The notes beneath the pieces are model-generated. The model searched no databases. It saw nothing but the letters and a program-made list of their open reading frames with translations, and was not told the DNA's origin. A stretch of 64,000 nt of DNA, taken from the NCBI RefSeq assembly GCF_047308265.1, contig NZ_JBKQWY010000001.1, positions 682,001 to 746,000 of the forward strand, given 5' to 3'. This DNA is from Maricaulis sp047308265 (lineage in GTDB: Bacteria > Pseudomonadota > Alphaproteobacteria > Caulobacterales > Maricaulaceae). Shown here piece by piece: positions 49,582 to 60,835 of the stretch. The position numbers and the translations under genes were made by a program. Positions within the stretch are counted from its first letter, which is position 1. Each line of letters begins with the position of its first letter.

Positions 49582-49603
49582 AAAAGGGCGGAAACTCCGC
49601 CCC
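49582..49603 (-). terminator. weak terminator or attenuator between metK and ahcY
   Basis: On the minus strand GGGCGGA, GTT, TCCGCCC forms a 7-bp stem followed by TTTTG. With only four Ts and no separate ahcY promoter evident, it may allow partial read-through from metK into ahcY. Confidence 0.55.
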
Positions 49604-49623
49604 TTCTGACTGTTTGATCCGGC

Positions 49624-50790
49624 TTATGCCAGCGTTCGCAGTTGATCGACAAGCCCGGTGGTTTCCCAGGAGAAACCGCCGTCTGCGTCGGGTGTCCGTC
49701 CGAAATGACCATAGGCGGCCGTCCGGGCATAGATGGGCTTGTTCAGCTGAAGCGCTTCGCGAATGCCGCGCGGCGACAGATCAGCGATCTGCATGAGCGC
49801 ATCTTCAAGCCGGGCTTCGTCGATCTGACCCGTACCGTGCAGGTCGACATAGAGCGAAAGCGGTTTTGACACGCCGATCGCATAGGAGACCTGGATGGTG
49901 CAGCGCTTGGCCAGTTCGGCGGCGACAACATTCTTGGCCAGCCAGCGGCAGGCATAGGCCGCTGAGCGGTCCACCTTGGTTGGATCCTTGCCGGAGAAGG
50001 CGCCTCCGCCGTGGGGTGCAGCCCCGCCATAGGTGTCGACAATGATTTTGCGTCCGGTGAGTCCGGCATCGCCATCGGGCCCACCAATAACAAATGTCCC
50101 GGTCGGATTGACGTAAAACTCGTCCTCGGGCGGGAACCAGCCGTCCGGCAGGACGTCGCTGACAACAGGTCGAACCAGTTCGCGGATATCCGCCTGGCTG
50201 AGGCCGTCCGTGTGTTGGGTGGAGACAACGACAGACGTCACACCCACCGGCACGCCATTTTCATACTTCAGGGTGACCTGGGATTTGGCGTCCGGCTCGA
50301 ATTCCGGGCGCGCACCCGATTTGCGCAGCTCGGCCATCCGTTTGAGGATCTGGTGTGAATAGAGGATCGGGGCCGGCATCAATTCCGGTGTTTCATCCGT
50401 GGCGTATCCGAACATGATGCCCTGATCGCCGGCGCCTTCGTCCTTTTCGTCCGCGGCATCAACGCCCTGGGCGATGTGCGCGGACTGCTCATGGAGGAAG
50501 TTCTGGAAATTGGATTTTTCCCAGTGGAAGCCGTCCTGTTCATAGCCGATATCACGCACGGCGGCCCGGGCGGTGGCTTCAATTTCCTCTGGCGTGACAT
50601 CCTCGGCACAGCGAACCTCACCCGCCAGAACAATCTGGTTGGTCGTGGTCAGCGTTTCACAGGCGACGCGGGCGTGAGAGTCCTTGGACAGGTAGAGGTC
50701 CAGAACGCTGTCGGAAATCCGGTCACAAACCTTGTCCGGATGGCCCTCGGAGACACTTTCCGAGGTAAAAATGTAAGACGTGCGGCTCAA
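49624..50790 (-). CDS. metK: S-adenosylmethionine synthetase
   Basis: This 388-residue enzyme makes SAM from methionine and ATP. Motifs are YIFTSESVSEGHPDKVCDRI at the start, GAGDQGIMFGYATDE near residue 120 and the P-loop-like GGGAFSGKDPTKVDRSAAY near 260. The start is taken as the TTG at 50790. It has GAGGA at good spacing, and the product then begins MSRTSYIFTSES, just like other MetK proteins. ATGs nearby are out of frame, and upstream in-frame codons run through an operator-like palindrome and are not protein-like. Expression is probably controlled at 50803-50822. Confidence 0.95.
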   Translation of the reverse strand: MSRTSYIFTSESVSEGHPDKVCDRISDSVLDLYLSKDSHARVACETLTTTNQIVLAGEVRCAEDVTPEEIEATARAAVRDIGYEQDGFHWEKSNFQNFLHEQSAHIAQGVDAADEKDEGAGDQGIMFGYATDETPELMPAPILYSHQILKRMAELRKSGARPEFEPDAKSQVTLKYENGVPVGVTSVVVSTQHTDGLSQADIRELVRPVVSDVLPDGWFPPEDEFYVNPTGTFVIGGPDGDAGLTGRKIIVDTYGGAAPHGGGAFSGKDPTKVDRSAAYACRWLAKNVVAAELAKRCTIQVSYAIGVSKPLSLYVDLHGTGQIDEARLEDALMQIADLSPRGIREALQLNKPIYARTAAYGHFGRTPDADGGFSWETTGLVDQLRTLA

Positions 50791-50802
50791 TTCGGCATCC
50801 TC

Positions 50803-50822
50803 ATATAAAGATGGCTTTATAT
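50803..50822. promoter_or_regulatory. AT-rich palindrome in front of metK, SahR-type operator candidate
   Basis: ATATAAAG, ATGG, CTTTATAT is a perfect 8-bp dyad with a 4-base centre, 12 bases upstream of the metK start. It is the same motif as at 51017-51034 ahead of metF. The ArsR-family regulator SahR is known to control metK, ahcY, metF and metH in Proteobacteria through AT-rich palindromes; the assignment is inference. Confidence 0.7.
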
Positions 50823-51016
50823 CTTGTGTGCGTACCAAGCAGATCAAGCCCGCACATGCAAGACGGAAATCTGTCACGTCCCTGTCCATCCGGGGCAGGA
50901 TATAGCGCGAGTGGCGCTGGGTGGGCCTTGTCCGTGCAGGAGGAGGCGCGAGCCCTATTGGCATGGTGTATGCGTTTTTCCATGACAGGTATGAATGAAA
51001 TATGGGGCTAGAATAA

Positions 51017-51034
51017 TATAAAGATATCTTTATA
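51017..51034. promoter_or_regulatory. perfect 18-bp AT-rich palindrome upstream of metF
   Basis: TATAAAGAT followed by ATCTTTATA is fully symmetric. It shares the ATATAAAGAT half-site with the metK palindrome at 50803-50822, and the two sites are about 210 bp apart in the divergent control region. It is the likely operator for the metF-metH operon. Confidence 0.75.
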
Positions 51035-51208
51035 ACCTTGTGTGATCCTCTCGTGGAGAGGTCATGCCGGATAGGATGGCTGGATGTAGCGCGTGGGCGC
51101 AGGATCAGGATTGATCATGCTCCAGGTTGAACGTTCACACTGTCACAACCGGCGAGGCTTGCGGAATACACGAACAGAAATCGCCCAAGTGAGTGAGATA
51201 AACGCGTC

Positions 51209-52120
51209 ATGAGTGTCGCCCCCATCCCCCCCTCTCGTCCGGCTGGTCGCGACCTGTCGGTCTCCTTCGAATTCTTCCCGCCGAAGACCGAAGCCATGGA
51301 AGACACACTCTGGACCTCCATTCGGCGCCTGGAAGCGCTGAGTCCGGATTTCGTATCCGTGACCTATGGTGCGGGCGGTTCGACCCGCGACAGAACCCAT
51401 CGCACGGTGCGCCGGATCGTGCAGGAAACCGGTCTGAATGCCGCTGCTCACCTGACCTGTGTCGATGCGTCTCGTGCGGATGTCGACGCCGTGGTGCGAG
51501 ACTATTTTGCGGCGGGTGTCCGCCATATTGTGGCATTGCGCGGGGACCCGCCCGCTGGTCCCGGTCACGACTATCTGGCTCGCAATGATGGTTATCAATC
51601 GACACCGGACCTGGTTCGCGGCATTCGCGGTATCGGTCAGATCGAGGTCTCGGTCGGCTGTTATCCGGAAAAGCATCCGGAAAGTCCCAGCTTTGCCCAT
51701 GATCTTGATCTGCTCAAAGCCAAGGTCGATGCCGGTGCGACACGGGCGATCACTCAGTTCTTTTTTGAAGCGGACACATTTTTCCGCTTCCGCGATGCGG
51801 CCGTAAAAGCCGGTATCGACGTGCCGATCATTCCGGGCGTTATGCTGCAACCCAATTTCAAAGGGCTCAAACGCATGGCCGGACTGTGTCAAACCGAGCT
51901 ACCCGATTGGCTGCATGCCCATTATGAAGGTCTGGATGATGATCCGCAGACCCGCCAGCTGATCACCGCGCATGTGGCCGCCAAGCTGTGCGACGGGTTG
52001 AGTGCAGGCGGTGTCGAGCATTTCCATTTCTACACGCTCAACAAGGCCGATCTCGCTTTGTCGACCTGTCAATTGCTGGGCGTTCGCCCGGTGCAATCTG
52101 TGACCCATGAGGCGGCGTAA
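51209..52120 (+). CDS. metF: 5,10-methylenetetrahydrofolate reductase
   Basis: This 303-residue FAD-dependent TIM-barrel enzyme makes 5-methyl-THF for methionine synthase. It shows VSFEFFPPKTEAME near residue 17, VSVTYGAGGSTRDRT near 49, HLTCVDASRADVD near 80, VALRGDPP near 108 and TQFFFEADTFFRF near 180, all MetF-typical. The stop overlaps the metH N-half start by one base (TAATG), so metF-metH are one operon. The ribosome-binding site is weak. Confidence 0.95.
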   Translation: MSVAPIPPSRPAGRDLSVSFEFFPPKTEAMEDTLWTSIRRLEALSPDFVSVTYGAGGSTRDRTHRTVRRIVQETGLNAAAHLTCVDASRADVDAVVRDYFAAGVRHIVALRGDPPAGPGHDYLARNDGYQSTPDLVRGIRGIGQIEVSVGCYPEKHPESPSFAHDLDLLKAKVDAGATRAITQFFFEADTFFRFRDAAVKAGIDVPIIPGVMLQPNFKGLKRMAGLCQTELPDWLHAHYEGLDDDPQTRQLITAHVAAKLCDGLSAGGVEHFHFYTLNKADLALSTCQLLGVRPVQSVTHEAA

Positions 52121-53178
52121 TGAGTGACATAGATCGGATGAATGTGCTGGCTGACGCGGCTCAGTCACGGGTCCTCATTCTGGACGGGGCCATGGGGACC
52201 CAGATCCAGGACCTCAAACTGGATGAGGCGGGCTATCGCGGTGTGCGGTTCTCCGACTGGGATGTGCCGGTGAAGGGCAATAATGATCTTTTGAACCTCA
52301 CCGCCCCCGATGCTGTGAAGGCGATCCACGCCCGCTATTTCGAGGCGGGGTCAGACATGGTGGAAACGAATACCTTCTCCGCCACGACGATTGCCCAGGC
52401 CGATTACCGCATGGAAAGCTTGGCTGCTGAGATCGCGTCCGAGGGCGCCCGTCTGGCGCGGGAGGCCGCCGATGAAGCCGAAGCGAAAACCGGTACTGTG
52501 AAGGCGGTGGCCGGGGCGATTGGTCCGACCAACAAGACGCTCTCCATTTCGCCGGACGTCAATGACCCGGGTTTCCGCGACGTGGACTTCGACGCCATTC
52601 GCACGGCGTATTATGAACAGGCGGCCGCCATGCAGCCGCATGTGGATAGTTTTCTGGTCGAAACCATTTTCGACACGCTCAATGCAAAGGCGGCCATCAA
52701 GGCCTTGCTGGACCTGAAAGCGGACACCGGAATTCATACGCCGATCCTGATTTCAGGAACCATTACGGATCGCTCCGGTCGCACCTTGTCGGGTCAGACC
52801 GGTGAGGCCTTCTGGTATTCTGTGCGCCATGCGCGGCCCTGGGCGGTCGGTCTTAACTGTGCTCTGGGCGCGGCTGAAATGCGCGCGCATATCGCAGATC
52901 TGTCGCGACTGGTTGATACGCGCGTATTGGCCTATCCCAATGCCGGCCTGCCCAATGATATGGGCGAGTATGACGAGACGCCGGATGAAACCGCGGCGCA
53001 TCTGGGTGAATGGGCGCGGTCCGGCCTAGTCAACGTGGTTGGTGGTTGCTGCGGCACGACACCGGATCATATTCGGGCGATTGCCGAGGCGGCGGAGGGT
53101 GTCACCCCGCGTGAGACGGCTCAACCGAAACCGGCCATGCGCCTGTCGGGTCTTGAACCCTTTGAACTGACGGCCTGA
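52120..53178 (+). CDS. metH: methionine synthase, homocysteine-binding half
   Basis: This 352-residue protein is the N-terminal, zinc-dependent homocysteine S-methyltransferase domain of cobalamin-dependent methionine synthase. It shows LILDGAMGTQIQDLKL near residue 19, SDMVETNTFSATTIAQADY near 78, and the zinc ligands GLNCALGA near 244 and VVGGCCGTTPDHIRAI near 307. It ends with MRLSGLEPFEL. In the single-chain enzyme this linker is followed directly by FVNVGERTNVTGS, with which the next gene starts. Thus the break is exactly at the domain linker. It must work with the protein at 53200. Confidence 0.95.
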   Translation: MSDIDRMNVLADAAQSRVLILDGAMGTQIQDLKLDEAGYRGVRFSDWDVPVKGNNDLLNLTAPDAVKAIHARYFEAGSDMVETNTFSATTIAQADYRMESLAAEIASEGARLAREAADEAEAKTGTVKAVAGAIGPTNKTLSISPDVNDPGFRDVDFDAIRTAYYEQAAAMQPHVDSFLVETIFDTLNAKAAIKALLDLKADTGIHTPILISGTITDRSGRTLSGQTGEAFWYSVRHARPWAVGLNCALGAAEMRAHIADLSRLVDTRVLAYPNAGLPNDMGEYDETPDETAAHLGEWARSGLVNVVGGCCGTTPDHIRAIAEAAEGVTPRETAQPKPAMRLSGLEPFELTA

Positions 53179-53199
53179 CCCTGGACACTGATACACATC

Positions 53200-55857
<2,658 letters not shown>

Positions 55858-55954
55858 GGACATCCGGAGCGATCATAAAACAGTCCAGGCTTTGCGTTTG
55901 CAGGCTGTTTGGGTCATATCCGAACGGGTCCAGACCCATGGAGACTGTAGACTC

Positions 55955-56788
55955 ATGCGCTTTGCCTTTTTCGGAGATATTGTCGGGAAATCGGGTCGAA
56001 CAGCCCTGATCTCCCATCTGCCTGATCTTCGCGAGCGCTTGGGTCTCGATTTTGTCGTGGTCAATGGCGAGAATGCTGCGGCTGGATTTGGCATTACCGA
56101 GCGCATTGCTGACAGCCTCTATGAGGCGGGTGTGGATGTGATCACCCTGGGCAATCACGCCTGGGACCAGCGGGAAGCGCTCACCTATATCGAACGCGAA
56201 CCCCGCCTTATCCGGCCGGCAAACTATCCCCAGGGCGCCGCTCCGGGCAAGGGCGCCAATCTGTTCGATGCCCCCAATGGCGAGCGCATCCTGGTGATCA
56301 ATGTGATGGGCAATCTGTTCATGGAACAGCTTGATGACGCCTTTGCTGCGGTTGAGCGCGAACTGAGCGCGGCGCCGATGGGTGAGGTGGCTGACGCCGT
56401 TCTGGTCGATGTCCATGCAGAGGCGACAAGCGAGAAAAACGGCATGGGCGTCTTCTGTGATGGACGCGCCAGCCTCGTGGTGGGAACGCATACGCACGTG
56501 CCCACCGCCGATACGCGCATCCTGCCCGGCGGGACCGGCTATCAAACAGATGCGGGCATGTGCGGGTCCTATGACAGTGTGATCGGCATGGACAAGGAGG
56601 AGCCGCTGCGCCGGTTCACCACGCGCATGCGTTCGGCGCGGTTTGAGCCGGCCACGGGTCCGGCCACGGTGTGTGGCGTATTTGTCGAGACCAATCCGGC
56701 AACCGGTCTGGCACGTCGCTGTGAACCGATCCGAGTGGGCGGGGAGCTGGCGGACAGCATCCCCTCCGACACCGGCGTCTCTGTCTGA
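55955..56788 (+). CDS. YmdB-family metallophosphoesterase
   Basis: This 277-residue protein is of the TIGR00282/YmdB type, known to hydrolyse 2',3'-cyclic nucleotides. It shows MRFAFFGDIVGKSGRTAL at the start, VVVNGENAAAGFGI near 34, ITLGNHAWDQREA near 63, VDVHAEATSEKN near 148 and VVGTHTHVPTADTRIL near 175. These are the dinuclear metal ligands in the usual order. The ATG is 97 bp after metH. In relatives this gene usually sits next to yebC; here yebC is 4 kb further on, beyond three opposite-strand genes. Confidence 0.9.
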   Translation: MRFAFFGDIVGKSGRTALISHLPDLRERLGLDFVVVNGENAAAGFGITERIADSLYEAGVDVITLGNHAWDQREALTYIEREPRLIRPANYPQGAAPGKGANLFDAPNGERILVINVMGNLFMEQLDDAFAAVERELSAAPMGEVADAVLVDVHAEATSEKNGMGVFCDGRASLVVGTHTHVPTADTRILPGGTGYQTDAGMCGSYDSVIGMDKEEPLRRFTTRMRSARFEPATGPATVCGVFVETNPATGLARRCEPIRVGGELADSIPSDTGVSV

Positions 56789-56797
56789 ACTTCAGTC

Positions 56798-58252
56798 CTA
56801 GCGTGTTGCGGCCTCCAGTGCCGCCTCCAGTGCCGGGTCCAGGCCGGCATTCCAGCTTTCAAATGTGTCCGGTGCGTGGATGTCCGGCTGGAAACCGCGC
56901 CGCGGATCGGCATCCGTGATATCCGGAATGGCCCACTGCCAGGGCACCCGGACCACGATTTCGCTATCGGGCAGGGTCAGGAAGAATATCACACCCGCGG
57001 TCGGACCAGTTTGCGCACCCCCCGTGGCTTCACCCACCAGCGTCACGTTCGCAGCTTCGCGCAAGGCGCCGATAATCTGGGTCGCGCCTGACGCATTGGT
57101 CGGCCCGGTAAGAATGATGATCTCTCCTTGGAAGGCATGTTCCGCAGGCATCAGGGGTTGAGCACCGTCGACCAGGGCGGGATTCATGCGATAGGTCCCA
57201 TCCGCTGCCTGGGTAAACGCCCGTGCAGGCGGGTTCAGGGCAATCTGGTCCCACGTGCTCAAGTGTTCGCGAACCTCGCCAAATTCGATTGCATCCACAC
57301 GCAATTCGGCGATCGGGGTCACCGGTTCGCGAATGAGGTGCCGCATCAGCCCCTGTTGTGCATCGGTGGAACCGCCGCCATTGCGCCGTAGATCCACAAT
57401 CAGCGTGTCGATCCCATCGGCGGACAATTGTTCGAACACCGGGCCGTAGACCGCATCCGGATCAACAGGCGTGCGATAATTCACAAAGGTCTCGACATTC
57501 AGCCGTGCGACACCCTCGGCGAGGTTTTCGGTTGTGACCATGCCTGGCTCGGAGAAATTGCGATAGCGGCGGCCATCAGAGCCCAGCTGCAGGAATTGCG
57601 GGAATGTCAGGCGTCCGGCCGTGATCTCGCCCGTCTCGCCGTCGGGCGTTCGATAAGTCAGCGTCACGCTATCATCATCGGGATTGATCAGCGGGTCGAA
57701 ATGATCAAAGCCTGAACCCATGAATTCACCGGTGCGTGCCATTTCAATCCGGCGGACGTGTTCGGTATAGCCGTCCACGGGCAGGTAGGGTTCCACAGCC
57801 GCCAGTCGGTCGTAGGCGGACACACCATCTAGCGTCAGGATCTCCGTCCCGCGCACCAGCCCGGTTTCTCCGGGGTGATCCACATACATGCGGCGATCAA
57901 AAGTGACGAAGCGGAACGGTAGATAGACCGGTTGTGTGTCTCGCAAGGCTTCCAGCGCGTCGGGCAATTCCGCCTTGGTGTGTTCGCACCGGATATCCGC
58001 CAGGATCAGCGATAGGCCCAGATAGAAATCCTCGCGGCTCATGCCGGTTTCGGCCTGACGGGCCAGCGCATCCCATTGTCCGGCTCTTTGCTGCCAGCCT
58101 TCATACCGGTCATAGCCGGGATGGATCATCTCCAGAGCCTGGCGGGCCAGGGCGATGTCATTACTCCAGTCGGTCTGGGCGTGGGTGGGTGTGCTCAGCG
58201 CGGTGAGGGCTGTTGTGGCAAGAGCGGCAAGGGCAGGCAGGCGGCGAAACAT
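56798..58252 (-). CDS. exported S41-family peptidase
   Basis: This 484-residue protein has a signal peptide (FRRLPALAALATTALTALSTPTHAQ). It shows a PDZ-like region (about residues 110-160, FVTFDRRMYVDHPG then LVRGTEILTLDG) and the tail-specific-protease core from about 250. In that core, LIVDLRRNGGGSTDAQQGL is near 315 and the Ser-containing IILTGPTNASGATQIIGAL near 400. The ATG is preceded by GAGGAG. It is next to an AraC-type membrane regulator and a beta-propeller lactonase-like gene on the same strand, which may be its partners. Confidence 0.85.
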   Translation of the reverse strand: MFRRLPALAALATTALTALSTPTHAQTDWSNDIALARQALEMIHPGYDRYEGWQQRAGQWDALARQAETGMSREDFYLGLSLILADIRCEHTKAELPDALEALRDTQPVYLPFRFVTFDRRMYVDHPGETGLVRGTEILTLDGVSAYDRLAAVEPYLPVDGYTEHVRRIEMARTGEFMGSGFDHFDPLINPDDDSVTLTYRTPDGETGEITAGRLTFPQFLQLGSDGRRYRNFSEPGMVTTENLAEGVARLNVETFVNYRTPVDPDAVYGPVFEQLSADGIDTLIVDLRRNGGGSTDAQQGLMRHLIREPVTPIAELRVDAIEFGEVREHLSTWDQIALNPPARAFTQAADGTYRMNPALVDGAQPLMPAEHAFQGEIIILTGPTNASGATQIIGALREAANVTLVGEATGGAQTGPTAGVIFFLTLPDSEIVVRVPWQWAIPDITDADPRRGFQPDIHAPDTFESWNAGLDPALEAALEAATR

Positions 58253-58391
58253 GGGGCATCTCCTCAAGGGCCATCGGGCCCGGCAAAACAGAAGGCCTGG
58301 ATGCCGTATCGCATCGGGTCTGGCGTCCCAAACCCCTTGGTTCTCACACAAATACGGAATTTGAGACGTCTGGACGGGTTTGCAGCTGGCC

Positions 58392-59561
58392 TCAGGCGGC
58401 GCGTCGCAGGCGTGCGCGACAGGCCGCTGGGGTCTCTCCGGTGATGTCACGGAAGACACGATTGAAGGTCGCCTTGGAATTGAAACCATTGTCGAGCGCC
58501 AGGGCGAGAATGTCTGCATCGCTGTGAACCAGGTCAGCCTGCACACGTTCGACCCGGAGCGTATTGATGAAGCGGTTGAAATTCATGCCCGCCCCCTGAT
58601 TGATTGTGCGCGAGAGATAGGTTTCGTTCGTGCCCAGTCGACGGGCCAGGTCCGGGGCGGATAATCGCGGTTCCAGATGCCAGCCCTCGGTCTCGATGCG
58701 CAGGCGCAGGGCCGCCGCAGCCGTGCCCCAGTCCTTGCCCGTGCCCACTTCTGTATCCGTGTCGCCTTCTGCATCTGTGATTTCGTCCGCATCAGGCTGT
58801 TGTGATGCGGAGGCGGTCGGTGCTGTTCCGAGTGAGGGTTTGGGGAAGGCCTCGCGATGCAGGATCAGCGCGGCCAGGGCGAGGGCATAGAACACCAGTC
58901 CGACCAGGACATGGAAGGGGTAGAGTTGGAAATAGGTCAGATCCGGAGTGAAAACGAGCGCCAGTTCGCGGATCAGGGCCAGACCCAGCAGTCCGGCGCA
59001 TGCGATCAGAAACACCCGCAGCCAGCGCGGATCGAATTCGGCCGCGGCTGACGAATGCGTGCCCAGCCACACAGTGTAATGCTGATACAATCGATAAGCA
59101 CCGGCCACGCCGCCGATGAGCAGAGCCAGGCCTCCCACCGTTTCGACCGGCACGATATAGGGATGGTGAACAGCTGAAACCCACCACGCCTTGGTCTCCA
59201 GGGACTGCACCATCATCACGAGTCCATAGACCAGTTCGAGGGTGCCGGGGGCCCATAACCACAGTCCGGGCCAGGGCCGGTCCGACCGTGTCAGTGACCA
59301 GGCATAGGCCCAGATCAGCGGACCCACAAACAGGTCGAGCGCAAACGGCGTGAAGCTCAATTGTGGCCAGCGATCATAAAACGCGGCAAAGCCGATGATC
59401 TGCGGCACGAAGTATAGGGCGATCACGGCCATGAGGGCGGCGAGATAGCGGTGTGCAGACCGTTCGAACCGGCGCTGCACTAGCAGGATGCCCGCTATCA
59501 GCAGATGCGCGGACAGGACCAGCAGCAACAGGGATCGCCATCCCAGAACCAGACCATCCAT
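58392..59561 (-). CDS. seven-TM AraC-family regulator
   Basis: This 389-residue protein has about seven hydrophobic segments in residues 8-235 (LLLLVLSAHLLIAGILL, IALYFVPQIIGFAAF and others). An acidic linker is at about 250-275 (ADEITDAEGDTDTE). The AraC DNA-binding domain is at about 285-389, with LARRLGTNETYLSRTINQ and the family signature FNSKATFNRVFRDITGETPAACR. It is a membrane-sensing transcription factor. Start and stop overlap (TGATG) with the gene upstream, and the S41 peptidase gene lies 139 bp downstream, a likely target. Confidence 0.87.
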   Translation of the reverse strand: MDGLVLGWRSLLLLVLSAHLLIAGILLVQRRFERSAHRYLAALMAVIALYFVPQIIGFAAFYDRWPQLSFTPFALDLFVGPLIWAYAWSLTRSDRPWPGLWLWAPGTLELVYGLVMMVQSLETKAWWVSAVHHPYIVPVETVGGLALLIGGVAGAYRLYQHYTVWLGTHSSAAAEFDPRWLRVFLIACAGLLGLALIRELALVFTPDLTYFQLYPFHVLVGLVFYALALAALILHREAFPKPSLGTAPTASASQQPDADEITDAEGDTDTEVGTGKDWGTAAAALRLRIETEGWHLEPRLSAPDLARRLGTNETYLSRTINQGAGMNFNRFINTLRVERVQADLVHSDADILALALDNGFNSKATFNRVFRDITGETPAACRARLRRAA

Positions 59562-60664
59562 CAGTCGCTATCCCGCGCAGGGGGTGTAAATCGCCCGGCC
59601 CAGGGACGATCGAGCGAGCCGATCCACAAATCCCCGTTCTCGGCCGGAACGACATTGGCGATGAAACCAAATCGTCCATCCGGATCGTGATAGCTGTCGA
59701 GATATTCGCCATCCTCCGTCATCACCAGGATGAAGCCCTTGGGCGTTCCGGCCCGCAGCCAGACCCATTCAGGCAATTTGGTCAACATGCGCGTGACAAA
59801 CGGGTTTCGGTGCAAAAACGCCATCAAGGGAACACGCTGGGTATCCATGGCGATATAGAGCCGACCCTCACCATCTCCCATCACCCCGTCCGGAATACCG
59901 GGCAGATTATCATCCACAATCTCCAGCTCTCCGGCGCGCGGCCCTTCCAGCCAATAGCGTGAGAGCCGGTAGCGATAGGTTTCCAGCACAAACACAGAGC
60001 GGCCATCCGCCGCCATGGCAACGCCATTGGCAAAATAAAGTGAGTCAGCCAGCACCTCGGTTTCGCCCGTCTGCGGATCAAACGCAGCCAGCAGGCCGTA
60101 GGGCCGGTTTTCAGCCATGTCATAGGGATAAGAGAGGCGGTCTATCGTATTGACCCATTTCCAGCTGGCCTCGGAGAAATAGATGCGACCATCGGGCCCG
60201 ATATCCAGATCATCGGCAAAGCCCAGCGGGCGACCGGCGATCTGAGTAACCAGGGTCTCCACGGTCCGCGTCTCGATATCGACGGCGTACAGCCCGTTGG
60301 AGGCGGCGACAATCAGGCGGCCATGAGCATCCCATTGCAGGCCCAGCGCCGGGGCATCCGTGACATGAACAAAATTTTCGCCCTGCCAGATCCCGTCCTC
60401 CTCCCAGAGTCGAACCAGACCGCCATGATGTTCGGAGACGAAGATAGACCCATCCGGGGCCAGAGCGACGTCTTCCGACCGATCCATCAGACCCGCACCC
60501 ACGATATCCGCCGAAATGAGGCGCCCCCTCGGTTCCAGCACGCCCGTCAGCGCGGGCGGTTCGGGATCATCCCAGTAGGCCGGATCCACGGTCGACGGCC
60601 AGATCCACCAGAGCAGCAAGAGCGCGCTGAGCCCGCCTGCAATGATCCAGACTGTCCTGTGCAT
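59561..60664 (-). CDS. membrane-anchored SMP-30 / strictosidine-synthase-like beta-propeller
   Basis: This 367-residue protein has one N-terminal hydrophobic segment (VWIIAGGLSALLLLWWIWP, residues 5-23) that likely anchors it with the body outside the cytoplasm. The rest is a six-bladed propeller of the gluconolactonase/strictosidine synthase group. Blade repeats such as VALAPDGSIFVSEHHGGLVR, GLQWDAHGRLIVAAS and DIGPDGRIYFSEAS are visible. Lactonase activity is possible but unproven. It starts a three-gene operon with the AraC and S41 genes. The gap to yebC (171 bp) must hold both promoters. Confidence 0.8.
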   Translation of the reverse strand: MHRTVWIIAGGLSALLLLWWIWPSTVDPAYWDDPEPPALTGVLEPRGRLISADIVGAGLMDRSEDVALAPDGSIFVSEHHGGLVRLWEEDGIWQGENFVHVTDAPALGLQWDAHGRLIVAASNGLYAVDIETRTVETLVTQIAGRPLGFADDLDIGPDGRIYFSEASWKWVNTIDRLSYPYDMAENRPYGLLAAFDPQTGETEVLADSLYFANGVAMAADGRSVFVLETYRYRLSRYWLEGPRAGELEIVDDNLPGIPDGVMGDGEGRLYIAMDTQRVPLMAFLHRNPFVTRMLTKLPEWVWLRAGTPKGFILVMTEDGEYLDSYHDPDGRFGFIANVVPAENGDLWIGSLDRPWAGRFTPPARDSD

Positions 60665-60835
60665 CGTGATATCTCCCGCCCGCGTCCGGCCACCACCTTA
60701 AGGCGGGGTCGGCCAGAACGGCAAACCCTTGTCGGCGGAAAATACCTTCTGCAGGTCAAGCTATGGAAAATATCCGCCAGCTTGGGTAAACAACCCGCCT
60801 TGGCTTGAAATTTTATAGATACGGATGATCTGGAT

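Larger units (their letters stand above)
50791..51208. other. divergent control region between metK and metF
   Basis: These 418 bases hold both copies of the AT-rich palindrome and must contain the two divergent promoters. I see no riboswitch fold that I can defend and no regulator gene. An open frame runs from metK into part of it but is not protein-like. Confidence 0.6.

Noticed and set aside
50791..51208. SAM-responsive riboswitch ahead of metK or metF
   Set aside because: I looked for a SAM-type fold in both directions but the conspicuous dyads are DNA-operator-like palindromes near the promoters, and no conserved riboswitch core could be matched by eye.
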